Assembly (NCBI GenBank): GCA_949318235.1
Contig: OX439137.1
Span: 1,994,909 to 2,058,908, forward strand
Reading direction: 5' to 3'
Length of the DNA: 64,000 nucleotides
Source: Ecdyonurus torrentis
Lineage: Eukaryota; Arthropoda; Insecta; Ephemeroptera; Heptageniidae
Of the stretch, positions 12,895 to 20,092 are shown one piece after another. Each line of letters opens with the position of its first letter. Within the stretch, counting starts at the first letter, position 1. A model generated the notes under the pieces. It searched no databases and had not been told where the DNA came from. It saw nothing but the letters and a program-made list of their open reading frames with translations. The position numbers and the translations under genes are program-made.

Positions 12895-13080
12895 TGATTA
12901 TGTACAATAAGTCAATATTTGCATACGTTCACGAGGTTAAAATCCAAGATGGCGTCGATGAGGGTGTGGCAGGTGTGAATTAGCGTACGTACACGAGGTA
13001 AAAACCAAGATGGCGTGTGATTTATGTTGATCAGCTGAATAGTTACGTACGTATACGAGGTCAAAAACAAGATGGCAACT
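12725..13080. promoter_or_regulatory. Left subterminal repeat array with YY1-like sites
   Basis: Six direct units spaced about 60-63 bp. Each holds GCGTACGTACACGAGGT followed by 8-13 bp and then (C)AAGATGGCG or a near match: the ATGGCG cores lie near 12752, 12826, 12886, 12949, 13010 and 13072. AAGATGGCGGC is the known YY1/Pho consensus (inverse of GCCGCCATCTT). The first three units are in the TIR and the rest are unique to this end. The array lies upstream of the spliced gene at 13420, so it could act as promoter/enhancer or as a replication or packaging terminus. Function is inferred. Confidence 0.7.
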
Positions 13081-13419
13081 TATTTGTGTGGAGCCTGTGT
13101 GGAGCATCTATCACAAAATTTTAAAATCTTCACACGTGCGTGGGCAGAAAAATAAAAGTGACGTCAGAAAAGAAAGTGCGGTAAAATTTAAATTACATAC
13201 AGCTTATTGGTTGTATAAAATAATTTGAGGGGAAATTTCAAAAATTAAGGAGAGATTCACGGAGAACCTTTACTCTGATTGGTTCACGGTTTACCCCCAC
13301 CATTTTTCAATAGCATAGCCACATAACAAGTCAAAAACTCAAGGCATACACAAGTCTTTCTCTGCTGCTCCTGCATCTTGATTCTTTTGCTCCACACAAG
13401 ACTCCACTGAAAATTCATC

Positions 13420-13878
13420 ATGTCTTTCGTAAGTATTAAGTTTTATTTTATTTTTTCTTTTAACTTTAAATTTTGAAATAAAAAAATTTAAAACTTTTAT
13501 AAAGTAAGCTAACAGTATTATGAATTTATTTTTTTTCTATAGGTAAAAGAAGCTAAACTCCTCCAGGCTTTGGGCCACGTAGAACCTGCATTATCCTGCA
13601 AGACTCTGACTGCTGGAAAATCATACCTCATCGAGAGTATAGAGAAAATCAACTCTAACTACGCAGACGAGCAAGTACTGATTGCAGTATTGAATGCCCT
13701 GGACCACTCAAAATTCATCCGTGTGTTCCTGCCGTCTAGAATTCCAGCATCAAGGTTTAGTGATGAATTCATTGCGGAATACAACTCATGTCCAGAATGT
13801 AAGAAGATGGTTCTCGTCTACAACGGCATGGTTGGAAGATGCATCGATGTTGAATTTTCCACTAGATCCAGCAAGTAA
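13420..13878 (+). CDS. Small spliced Polinton gene, unknown function (114 aa)
   Basis: Exon 1 is only ATG TCT TTC (13420-13428). It is followed by GTAAGT and a 114-bp intron (13429-13542) ending in a pyrimidine tract and CTATAG. Exon 2 (13543-13878) continues in phase (VKEAKLLQALGHVEP...). The protein has a C-P-E-C pair near its C terminus and a pattern of alternating hydrophobic strands (LTAGKSYLIESIEKI, FIRVFLPSRI, MVLVYNGMVG). This resembles small putative OB-fold-like proteins I have seen in repeat-rich invertebrate sequences, but I do not recognise a named family. An AATAAA lies about 30 bp after the stop. Expression is likely driven from the left subterminal region. Confidence 0.7.
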
Positions 13879-14279
13879 ATATTTATTGTAATGATGGAAT
13901 GATTAAATAAAATCTCAACTTGCCTTGAAACCCTTAGTGATTTTTATTGAATACTAAAAACCTTTTCTCTTAGAATATTGCCCTTAAAGTTTATAGTTTG
14001 TAAGTTTAAATAAAATATCATTGCATCTAATTTATAAATTTAATAAAAAAAAGTTAAGATAAAAAACCATTGAATAAAAACTTAGAATATTTTTCATGGA
14101 GTCGCTCTATGTTTAAAATGTTTATGAGTTGAAAGGCTAATTTTATAAGCAATGAAAACACTTTCATCTACATGTTCAGACAAAATTTTATTTTAAAATG
14201 TTTTACATACGAAATTTCAAACAATTTTTTTTTACTTGAAGAAACAAAGATAGTGATAAATATACAACTTGATACAGGA
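13879..14279. terminator. Convergent 3' region between the spliced gene and the BIR gene
   Basis: AT-rich, with no coding potential seen. AATAAA at about 13905 (+) suits the spliced gene; TTTATT near 14186-14195 gives AATAAA on the minus strand for the leftward cluster. Two opposing transcription units end here. Confidence 0.5.
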
Positions 14280-15017
14280 TTAAAAGTCAATGCCAGTGAA
14301 TGATGGGGTATAGTTAAACATGACACAATATTTGTTCAATTTTCTATGCTTGTCGAGTGGGTTATCCAGCTGGGCCCAGTTGCATACTTGGAGCCCGCAG
14401 TAAATGCACTCTGTCATCTCAGGAAAATCCTCCGTCGGCTTGTGGAAAAATCCTGCTGCGACTAGATCGTAGATATGCACACTGTCTTCAGGCCAGTCTT
14501 TGAAGGTCTCCGCTCTCACATCATGGTTCAGCACATTGATTTTTGACTTATTGTTCAAACACCAATGTGCCAAGCGGTAGGCGTTAGCATGGGGACATAC
14601 ACAGGCTTCGTCACGGTGCAAGTGATACAGACACTCTGTGCCTACGTTGGTTGGAAGATCTTTTAATTTCACTTGATGCACCTCTAGCAGATCAAATATT
14701 GTGGAAAGTTTCAATAGTTTCTTTAACATATCATAGTCTTTTTGACCGTGACAATATAAAGCCTTGTAAGATTCTGTTGCTTTCTTGAGTACTGCACCCA
14801 CTTGTTCGTAGGCGACATCACCAGAGTAGTAAGGGTCTTGTATAAATCTCGTGTAATCAAGATATTTATACTCACTGGTAGGGTTTGCAAATCTCCACTG
14901 CTGGCTGGCAAACGTACTCACGTCGACAACTGCAATTTCTTTGATGACCTCGTTGTGGGTTCCAAAGTACGGCGTTTCCTCACTCGAGAACAAGACTTTA
15001 ACAACTGCTGAAGCCAT
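14280..15017 (-). CDS. BIR-domain (IAP-like) protein with possible exonuclease-like N-terminal domain
   Basis: Start chosen at 15017 (245 aa, MASAVVKVLF) because its context, ACCATGG, is a strong Kozak site; an upstream in-frame ATG at 15056 has a weaker context. The C terminus holds a BIR zinc signature C-x2-C-x16-H-x6-C (Cys204, Cys207, His224, Cys231), preceded by the usual BIR lead-in R-x-x-T-F-x-x-W-P and A-A-G-F-F. BIR proteins bind caspases or IAP antagonists and block apoptosis. There is no RING finger. The N-terminal ~165 residues (IAVVDVSTFASQQWRF, YCHGQKDYDML, CPHANAYRLAHWCL) look like a degenerate RNase H-fold exonuclease-like family common in invertebrate genomes; this is recall, not a database match. 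It is the last gene of the leftward cluster and a likely host capture. Confidence 0.8.
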   Translation of the reverse strand: MASAVVKVLFSSEETPYFGTHNEVIKEIAVVDVSTFASQQWRFANPTSEYKYLDYTRFIQDPYYSGDVAYEQVGAVLKKATESYKALYCHGQKDYDMLKKLLKLSTIFDLLEVHQVKLKDLPTNVGTECLYHLHRDEACVCPHANAYRLAHWCLNNKSKINVLNHDVRAETFKDWPEDSVHIYDLVAAGFFHKPTEDFPEMTECIYCGLQVCNWAQLDNPLDKHRKLNKYCVMFNYTPSFTGIDF

Positions 15018-15076
15018 GGTTGATTTAATGACTCCACACAAAATTTTGCTCCACACTGACTTATAAAAGAAGCACT
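15018..15076 (-). promoter_or_regulatory. Candidate promoter of the BIR gene
   Basis: On the minus strand a TATA-like TTTTATAAG (about 15060-15068) lies just after the MCP stop and some 45 nt before the BIR start. Between them are two copies of GTGTGGAG, the decamer core that is repeated in the TIRs. The short spacing suggests the BIR gene can be transcribed on its own as well as from cluster read-through. Confidence 0.45.
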
Positions 15077-16303
15077 TTAAATATGTCTGCGGACAATATT
15101 GGTGAGAGGAGTGTACTCGACGACTCTATCGTGAACAATGAGACAGTAAGCTACTGTGGATGTAGAAAATACGTTTCTCGATTCGATTTCAATTCGCACG
15201 TCGACTGAGCTAGTTTTGATTGACTCGTTCTGCTTAGAACAATCCACAACGAATATGCCACCAAGTTCTAAGAGCTCTGCATAAGAAAGCAGTGGCTTGC
15301 CTTCCTGCCCATAGTAAGATTTTTGAAATGAAGTATAAGCATTGTACAACATAGCACATTGCTGCTTCGTCATGACCAAGTTGAAATCGACATAAGGATA
15401 ACATTTTCCATTGATGTAGACTTTTACATTGCGGATGTCGCAGTTATCAAAGGAGTTGATGTCAGCTTGAACTAGGTTGCGCTTGTTGGTTTGAAAAGCA
15501 AGCAGGACGTAGCGAGGTCTCTCCAGTGACGTCATGGCTTGAAGCGTCCATTCATCTTTGTTTGTAGTAGATGACATTGGCTTCTCTGCAACGAACCATG
15601 ATCTAAAGCCGAGCGTGATGGGTTTATCAGCTCGCAGTGTGTTGAGCAACTTCAGCTTGGTCTCATCATCTACCTCGACATGTGGCATCTTCCACTTGAA
15701 CTTTGTTATCACGATTTTACTATTTTCATAAGTGTCATCGTCAGTAGTCGTGATGACTGCGTTGGCATCGTTTTGTGAACGTAATATGACAAGTTCTTGC
15801 TTACAGTTGATGAGAATCTTTTGATGGTCTTCAAAGAATCCAATGAGAGTGCTCAATGGCAATGCAGCACTAAACGAGCCATCGTTTGCATGTACCAACG
15901 TGTTTGTGCTTTCTTTGCACCAACCGCTGTTAGAGAGCGAGCAAAGTTTTTCTGGTGTGAAAGAGACAAGACCCTTTAGCGTGCTACCTACACCAGTATG
16001 CCTTGTTTGATCGATCTCTATGTCGTTGATTTTATAGCGGATCTCACTGATCATGTGTGCTAAAAAATTCTTCACTAATTTTGTGTTTGTCGTAACCGCA
16101 TTGCCCGCAGTCTTGAGCAACTTGCCCTCGACATACAACAGACTTTCACAGGGCAATGTGTATATGTCTTGATTCTTTGCTTCAATCCTGATTTCGTCAG
16201 TATTATCATATCTAGTCCCTGCATAGGCCTCATAGTCGTGGAGCTCGATGCTGGTGATGTTGGAATTGAATTCCAATTCTGAATGAATGTTGAGAATATC
16301 CAT
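15077..16303 (-). CDS. MCP: Polinton major capsid protein (double jelly-roll, hexon-like)
   Basis: 408 aa. The C-terminal half carries motifs that I associate with Polinton MCPs: FRSWFVAEKP, LERPRYVLLAFQTNKRN, the FQKSYYG segment, IFVVDCSKQNESIK and the tail YCLIVHDRVVEYTPLTNIV. The family forms the pseudo-hexameric capsomers of the icosahedral shell. The start MDILNIHSELEF shares one base with the preceding small ORF (TAATG). The protein is uninterrupted and lies in the usual morphogenesis block beside penton and protease. A TGACGTCA octamer occurs inside the gene at about 15529, probably by chance. Confidence 0.9.
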   Translation of the reverse strand: MDILNIHSELEFNSNITSIELHDYEAYAGTRYDNTDEIRIEAKNQDIYTLPCESLLYVEGKLLKTAGNAVTTNTKLVKNFLAHMISEIRYKINDIEIDQTRHTGVGSTLKGLVSFTPEKLCSLSNSGWCKESTNTLVHANDGSFSAALPLSTLIGFFEDHQKILINCKQELVILRSQNDANAVITTTDDDTYENSKIVITKFKWKMPHVEVDDETKLKLLNTLRADKPITLGFRSWFVAEKPMSSTTNKDEWTLQAMTSLERPRYVLLAFQTNKRNLVQADINSFDNCDIRNVKVYINGKCYPYVDFNLVMTKQQCAMLYNAYTSFQKSYYGQEGKPLLSYAELLELGGIFVVDCSKQNESIKTSSVDVRIEIESRNVFSTSTVAYCLIVHDRVVEYTPLTNIVRRHI

Positions 16304-16434
16304 TATTTTATTTTTAAGCCGATTCTACGGAGGAAGGTAATGTTTTTAGCTGTGAGCTTCTTGCAACCTCGAACGTTACTGACGTTCTCTTTCACAGTTG
16401 TTTTCTTATATGTACTTTGAATAACAAGTCCCAT
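16303..16434 (-). CDS. Small basic ORF between penton and MCP (43 aa)
   Basis: ATG at 16434 reads MGLVIQSTYKK..., rich in Lys/Arg and ending FLRRIGLKIK. It fills almost exactly the gap between the penton stop (16436) and the MCP start, ending TAATG so that its stop overlaps the MCP ATG. The tight fit and stop-start coupling argue that it is a real gene. A similar short ORF ending in an FL-x-x-x-G-L-K-like motif sits beside the MCP in other Polintons as far as I recall, but I cannot verify that. Function unknown. Confidence 0.6.
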   Translation of the reverse strand: MGLVIQSTYKKTTVKENVSNVRGCKKLTAKNITFLRRIGLKIK

Positions 16435-16435
16435 T

Positions 16436-17122
16436 TTATAGAGCTCTGCGAATGTGCAGCCTTATCGTTATCTCTTCTCCTCTGAAATTGACAAGTCTAC
16501 CGTTCTGATCACATATTTTAAGTGCAAGCCTATCTACAACAGTGACATCTACAGGCAGATAAATAACATTGTGTGGAGTCTCCACAATCTTGAATCCCGG
16601 TGCGACTTTAGGTGCAAACGTATGAAGAGAATGCGATGGCACGCCGTTGATGTATGCTCCACTTGAAATGTTGCTCTGTATGTCTAAGGTGTTCACTTTT
16701 ATTATATCTACAATATTATCTGCAAAGTGACTTTCGTTTGCTTTTAAAACTCGACGTTCAAAGCCAAGTAACGTACCAATCGTGTGGCTAAGAGTAAAGT
16801 CTATTTGTACAGAGCACTTTATCAATACCTGGAGAGTGTTGTTGTTTGCATAGATGCTAAAAAATATATTTTCCTTCTTTAGTTCAGTTTTTAAGTATCC
16901 TGCTATGTCGTTGAGTTCGTAACTTCCAACTGGCAGCTCGATGACTTTGCCTTCACCGTAGTGTAACTTGTTGTTTCCTTCGTCCACATTAGGTACGGAG
17001 TAGTAAGCATTAAAGCTTAGTAATCCCACTTCATATTTTGCACCATCGTTGAGTGGAAGCGGTGGAAATATATCACACGTTAGGACACTGGAGGGTTGTG
17101 AAACCGTCAGAGTGAAAGACAT
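16436..17122 (-). CDS. Polinton minor capsid (penton-type) protein
   Basis: Start chosen at 17122 (MSFTLTVSQPSS, 228 aa); the in-frame ATG at 17140 would add six residues upstream. Motifs expected of the Polinton single jelly-roll minor capsid/penton protein are present: DFTLSHTIGTLLGFERRV in the middle, then GAYINGVPSHSLHTFAP, APGFKIVETPHNVIYLPV and the C-terminal LVNFRGEEITIRLHIRRAL. It would form the pentameric vertices of the capsid. The neighbours are protease upstream and the 43-aa ORF/MCP downstream. Confidence 0.88.
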   Translation of the reverse strand: MSFTLTVSQPSSVLTCDIFPPLPLNDGAKYEVGLLSFNAYYSVPNVDEGNNKLHYGEGKVIELPVGSYELNDIAGYLKTELKKENIFFSIYANNNTLQVLIKCSVQIDFTLSHTIGTLLGFERRVLKANESHFADNIVDIIKVNTLDIQSNISSGAYINGVPSHSLHTFAPKVAPGFKIVETPHNVIYLPVDVTVVDRLALKICDQNGRLVNFRGEEITIRLHIRRAL

Positions 17123-17160
17123 GACTGACGTATAAATCAATTTATTTCATTTATATACAT
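17123..17160 (-). promoter_or_regulatory. TATA box and AATAAA overlapping the protease/penton junction
   Basis: On the minus strand TATATAAATG covers the protease stop codon (about 17151-17158), about 30 nt before the penton ATG, and is followed at once by AATAAA (17141-17146). So the junction could end the upstream transcript and start the penton/MCP transcript. This reading is an inference from motifs only. Confidence 0.4.
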
Positions 17161-17504
17161 AAGAATAACAAACACAAGTGGCCACATATAACAGAGCCGT
17201 AGGTCTGATAGTTATCTCTATTATAATTTATATTACAATTTTTCATATAATGTAAAAATTCTCGAGGTGGTAGCAGATTACCAAAACTGTCGAAATAAGT
17301 CACATGATCATCATTCTTGACGTAGCACACCCAGTGCGTTCCATCTCCATTGCTGCCATCTAGATTTATAATTCCTCTCTCGTTTCTCCAAGGTCTTGCA
17401 GGAAGATTGTCTCTCATAAATACATTTCTAAAATTTTTAATTTTCAACACTTTGACGAATTTCTTTATTTCTAAGTCACTCAGTGCATGAGACGGCAGCA
17501 TCAC
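17151..17504 (-). CDS. PRO: Adenain-like cysteine protease (virion maturation)
   Basis: 117 aa. The expected catalytic order is visible: His57 in GDGTHWVCYV, Asp72 in TYFDSFGNLLPP, the oxyanion Gln100 in YNRDNYQTYG, and Cys107 in SVICGHLCLLFL. This is the adenovirus-protease (C5-like) arrangement used by Polintons to cleave capsid precursors. The protein ends only ten residues after the Cys, so it is compact, but every catalytic position is present. The PLA2/core gene ends 2 nt upstream of its start codon. Confidence 0.9.
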   Translation of the reverse strand: MMLPSHALSDLEIKKFVKVLKIKNFRNVFMRDNLPARPWRNERGIINLDGSNGDGTHWVCYVKNDDHVTYFDSFGNLLPPREFLHYMKNCNINYNRDNYQTYGSVICGHLCLLFLCI

Positions 17505-17506
17505 AT

Positions 17507-18292
17507 TTAGTTTTTTGACTTTACCACTAAACCATAGCCTTTCTTGTAGGGTCTCAAGTAAAAGCCTGCACCATTTTTGTTAGATTTTGTGGAGCCAATG
17601 GCAATGGCTTCCATTTTTTCATTATGTCTTTTTGATTCATTCAAACTCTTGCGAGCTTGCTTTGCATCGTTCACGGCTCTAGCTACTGCTGTCGCACCAC
17701 CAGCCAGAGCCCCTGTAGCACTCAATCCTGCAAACAGTGGAAGCAAAAATGGTAATACTCCACCGGTTTTGGGAATTGGGATGATTCTTGGTTTCCTCTT
17801 AGTCATTTTCATTCCCTTCATTGACTTCTTAGCCACTGCGCAGGCAATCTTTGAAGCTTCTATTATGTTCTTAACACCTGATTTCTTGACCCCTTTTTTC
17901 ACATTTTTCACAACGTCTGAGAAGCTGTTTGTCTTCTTCTTGAGTTTAAGTGAGCCACCAAGCTTTACTTTTGCTTTCATGGTTCCAGTCACCAACATTG
18001 CTGCTAATCTCTCTCCAAGCTTTGCGTCTGACGATTTCACTCTCTTCCAAGCTTTATCTGCAAGAATATTGTCAGCGATGTGTCGATCACTAGTGGTACT
18101 AGTTTGAGAATAAACTATGTCGTGTTCCTTGCAAGCTTCGTCAAGAGGATTAACTCCAACGTCTTCTCTTGCTAACCTCTTTTTGAGTTTCGTGTTCGGA
18201 CCACAAAAGTTATAGCCTGGAATATGAAGTTCTGATGGTATTTTATCAAGAGCGTCGGTCATCCAACCACTGCCAACAACTGCTTTAGGCAT
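17507..18292 (-). CDS. Phospholipase A2-like and basic core (pX/pVI-like) fusion protein
   Basis: 261 aa. Residues 20-65 hold a parvovirus-VP1-type PLA2 core: the calcium loop PGYNFCGPNTKL (25-36) and the catalytic DEACKEHDIVY with His57-Asp58. Downstream is a Lys-rich stretch (about 95-175), then a hydrophobic, Ala/Gly-rich segment (LPFLLPLFAGLSATGALAGG, about 180-200) and the C-terminal GAGFYLRPYKKGYGLVV. In parvoviruses such a PLA2 breaches the endosomal membrane during entry; a similar role here is inferred. The basic and amphipathic part recalls adenovirus core/pVI-type proteins. It is the first gene of the leftward cluster, divergent from the packaging ATPase. Confidence 0.82.
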   Translation of the reverse strand: MPKAVVGSGWMTDALDKIPSELHIPGYNFCGPNTKLKKRLAREDVGVNPLDEACKEHDIVYSQTSTTSDRHIADNILADKAWKRVKSSDAKLGERLAAMLVTGTMKAKVKLGGSLKLKKKTNSFSDVVKNVKKGVKKSGVKNIIEASKIACAVAKKSMKGMKMTKRKPRIIPIPKTGGVLPFLLPLFAGLSATGALAGGATAVARAVNDAKQARKSLNESKRHNEKMEAIAIGSTKSNKNGAGFYLRPYKKGYGLVVKSKN

Positions 18293-18362
18293 ACTGAATG
18301 ATTTGACAAGACGTTGATTGCTTAAATATCAACGACGAATGAGTTAATCGTCAGTTGAAATA
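18293..18362. promoter_or_regulatory. Divergent promoter between morphogenesis and packaging clusters
   Basis: Only 70 bp separate the two ATGs. In the middle is an inverted repeat CGTTGAT-n9-ATCAACG (about 18312-18334) enclosing an AT-rich TTAAATA core. The symmetry suits a bidirectional promoter or a binding site for a dimeric regulator. Confidence 0.5.
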
Positions 18363-19058
18363 ATGAAATTGGTGGCGCAAGACCTACGTCTCCCAGTGAC
18401 AAACATCAAAATTGGTGAGGGAGTTGGTGATCGCACAAGACATAGTTCATTATTTCCAAACAGTATAAGAGCTGTGATATGTGGACCTTCTGCCTGTGGT
18501 AAAACAAACCTCATGATGCATCTGCTCACAAGTCCCAGTGGATTAAAGTTTGAAAATCTCTATGTGTACAGCAAGAGCTTGTATCAGCCAAAGTACGAGT
18601 ATCTCTCCAATATAATGCAAAAGACACCAGAAATTAAATACGAGACGTTTTCTAATACAAATGAAGTAACGCCACCACAGGATGCAAAAGAAAACTCTAT
18701 CTTTATATTCGATGATGTCATGTGTGACAAGCAAGAAAACATGAAAAACTACTTTAGTATGGGCAGGCATAAAAATGTGGATTGCTTTTACTTGTGTCAG
18801 TCTTATGCTAAAGTACCAAAACACTTGATAAGAGACAATGCTAATGTCATACTACTCTTCAAACAAGACGAACTGAACTTGAAGCACATCTTCTCAGATC
18901 ACATAAGTCCGGACATCACGTTTCAACAATTTCTCAGTATGTGTAATAAAATATGGAATGAGAGCTATACTTTCGTCATGATTGATAAAGAGAGTAAGCT
19001 AAACGAAGGGCGTTATCGCAAAGGATTCGACCACTTCGTTGATATATCTACACTGTAA
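18363..19058 (+). CDS. ATP: FtsK/HerA-type genome-packaging ATPase
   Basis: 231 aa. Walker A GPSACGKT at residues 41-48 follows the strand IRAVIC; Walker B is SIFIFDDV (112-119, Asp117-Asp118). It is followed by YFSMGRHKNVDCFYLCQSY, typical of the A32-like packaging ATPases of Polintons and related viruses. It would pump genomic DNA into the procapsid. The start is the first ATG after the divergent promoter. First of four plus-strand genes. Confidence 0.92.
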   Translation: MKLVAQDLRLPVTNIKIGEGVGDRTRHSSLFPNSIRAVICGPSACGKTNLMMHLLTSPSGLKFENLYVYSKSLYQPKYEYLSNIMQKTPEIKYETFSNTNEVTPPQDAKENSIFIFDDVMCDKQENMKNYFSMGRHKNVDCFYLCQSYAKVPKHLIRDNANVILLFKQDELNLKHIFSDHISPDITFQQFLSMCNKIWNESYTFVMIDKESKLNEGRYRKGFDHFVDISTL

Positions 19059-19181
19059 ATTAATCACAGTCATCATTGATCTCCAAACCATCAGACTGTG
19101 AAGTTGTGTTCTTTAATTCTTAATACCAAAGCTTTAATACTGGAGATAGCGTTTAAAACATATTTTAAAGTGTAAAGTAAA

Positions 19182-19266
19182 GAACGGGTACCAAACGGGT
19201 GAAGAACGGGTATAGAACGGGTAAAGAACGGGTACAGAACGGGTACTGAACGGGTGTAGAACGGGT
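19182..19266 (+). promoter_or_regulatory. Eight 11-bp direct repeats (AGAACGGGTAc) before the PW-like gene
   Basis: ACGGGT occurs at 19184, 19195, 19206, 19217, 19228, 19239, 19250 and 19261, always exactly 11 bp apart, about one helical turn, so all copies face the same side of the DNA. The array ends about 20 bp before the likely ATG at 19286. It sits in the ~230-bp gap after the ATPase. A regulatory array or a tandem slippage product are both possible. Confidence 0.6.
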
Positions 19267-19285
19267 GTGTAGAAAAATACATTCA

Positions 19286-20056
19286 ATGATGAAGCGAACA
19301 ACCACCGAGAGTGATGCACTTACATTGGATATTATCTCCAGTGCAAAAGCCATACGTCAGAAGTATAAGAAATTAAAACTTTCAAAACTCAAAGACGAAG
19401 ACACGATCTCTGCTTCATTGAAACCGCTCTCAGGGCCCTTGAATTTATTAATAGACATGAAAAAAGAAGCAAAAACGATTGAAAACTCATCTACTCAACA
19501 GCTTAAACAAGAATCAGGGGAGATGATATCCCCCTACATTGCTTTACATATGCAGCCTCAAGACAAGAAATATCTTGATATCACATATGGCATAAGACAC
19601 GAAGATGGAAATTGGTATCTTGGCAACTCTTCAATCACATTTCATGAGAATAAAATCATCATTGACGACGAAAAGATGGAAGGAACTACTGGGCTCTTTG
19701 AACTTTTGTTTATGAAAGCACCGAGAAGAACTCTATTTACACAGGAAGATTTTAATATGTACAAAGCACTTGTATTAAAAACCAACGCACACAAGCAAGG
19801 ATATAAAGTGCACGGTCAACTCAACTCCAACAGAGGATACAAGTACCTTAACATAATCAAGCCGATGTTCATCGTTACAAAAACTGGCTCCGGCATGCTT
19901 GTTGATATGCCAAGATATGAATATTGGGACGATCCGAATGAGATAGTCGACAGACTTCGCTTACTTCTATCTTCACAGTCGGCGGGAAACAACATGCATC
20001 ATAATGAAGTTCTCTCTATCGTAGAAGAATTACGCGAAGCTGGTTTAATAGAATAA
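19286..20056 (+). CDS. Conserved Polinton protein (PW-like), function unknown
   Basis: The start is placed at 19286 (MMKRTTTESD, 256 aa), the first ATG after the 11-bp array; the same frame extends upstream without an ATG. The N-terminal ~75 residues are Lys-rich and probably helical. The centre (YLDITYGIRHEDGNWYLGNS, FELLFMKAPRR) and the C terminus (YEYWDDPNEIVDRLRLLLSS, then EVLSIVEELREAGLI) match a protein I recall as present in most Polintons, usually called PW, sometimes labelled DUF8207. No enzymatic motif is seen. A virion or DNA-packaging accessory role is a guess. Confidence 0.7.
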   Translation: MMKRTTTESDALTLDIISSAKAIRQKYKKLKLSKLKDEDTISASLKPLSGPLNLLIDMKKEAKTIENSSTQQLKQESGEMISPYIALHMQPQDKKYLDITYGIRHEDGNWYLGNSSITFHENKIIIDDEKMEGTTGLFELLFMKAPRRTLFTQEDFNMYKALVLKTNAHKQGYKVHGQLNSNRGYKYLNIIKPMFIVTKTGSGMLVDMPRYEYWDDPNEIVDRLRLLLSSQSAGNNMHHNEVLSIVEELREAGLIE

Positions 20057-20092
20057 AAAGAAAGAAGTGATTGAAAATACATCAGTGTAAAA

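Noticed and set aside
12526..12910. Frames in the left TIR repeated identically at the right TIR (e.g. SSVEPVWSCVELCGACGYSR)
   Set aside because: By-products of the TIR and subterminal repeats; no start context or conservation beyond DNA identity.
17577..18107. Plus-strand frame of 176 codons with hydrophobic stretches
   Set aside because: It lies opposite the PLA2/core gene, which has family motifs and fits the cluster; no motif in this one.
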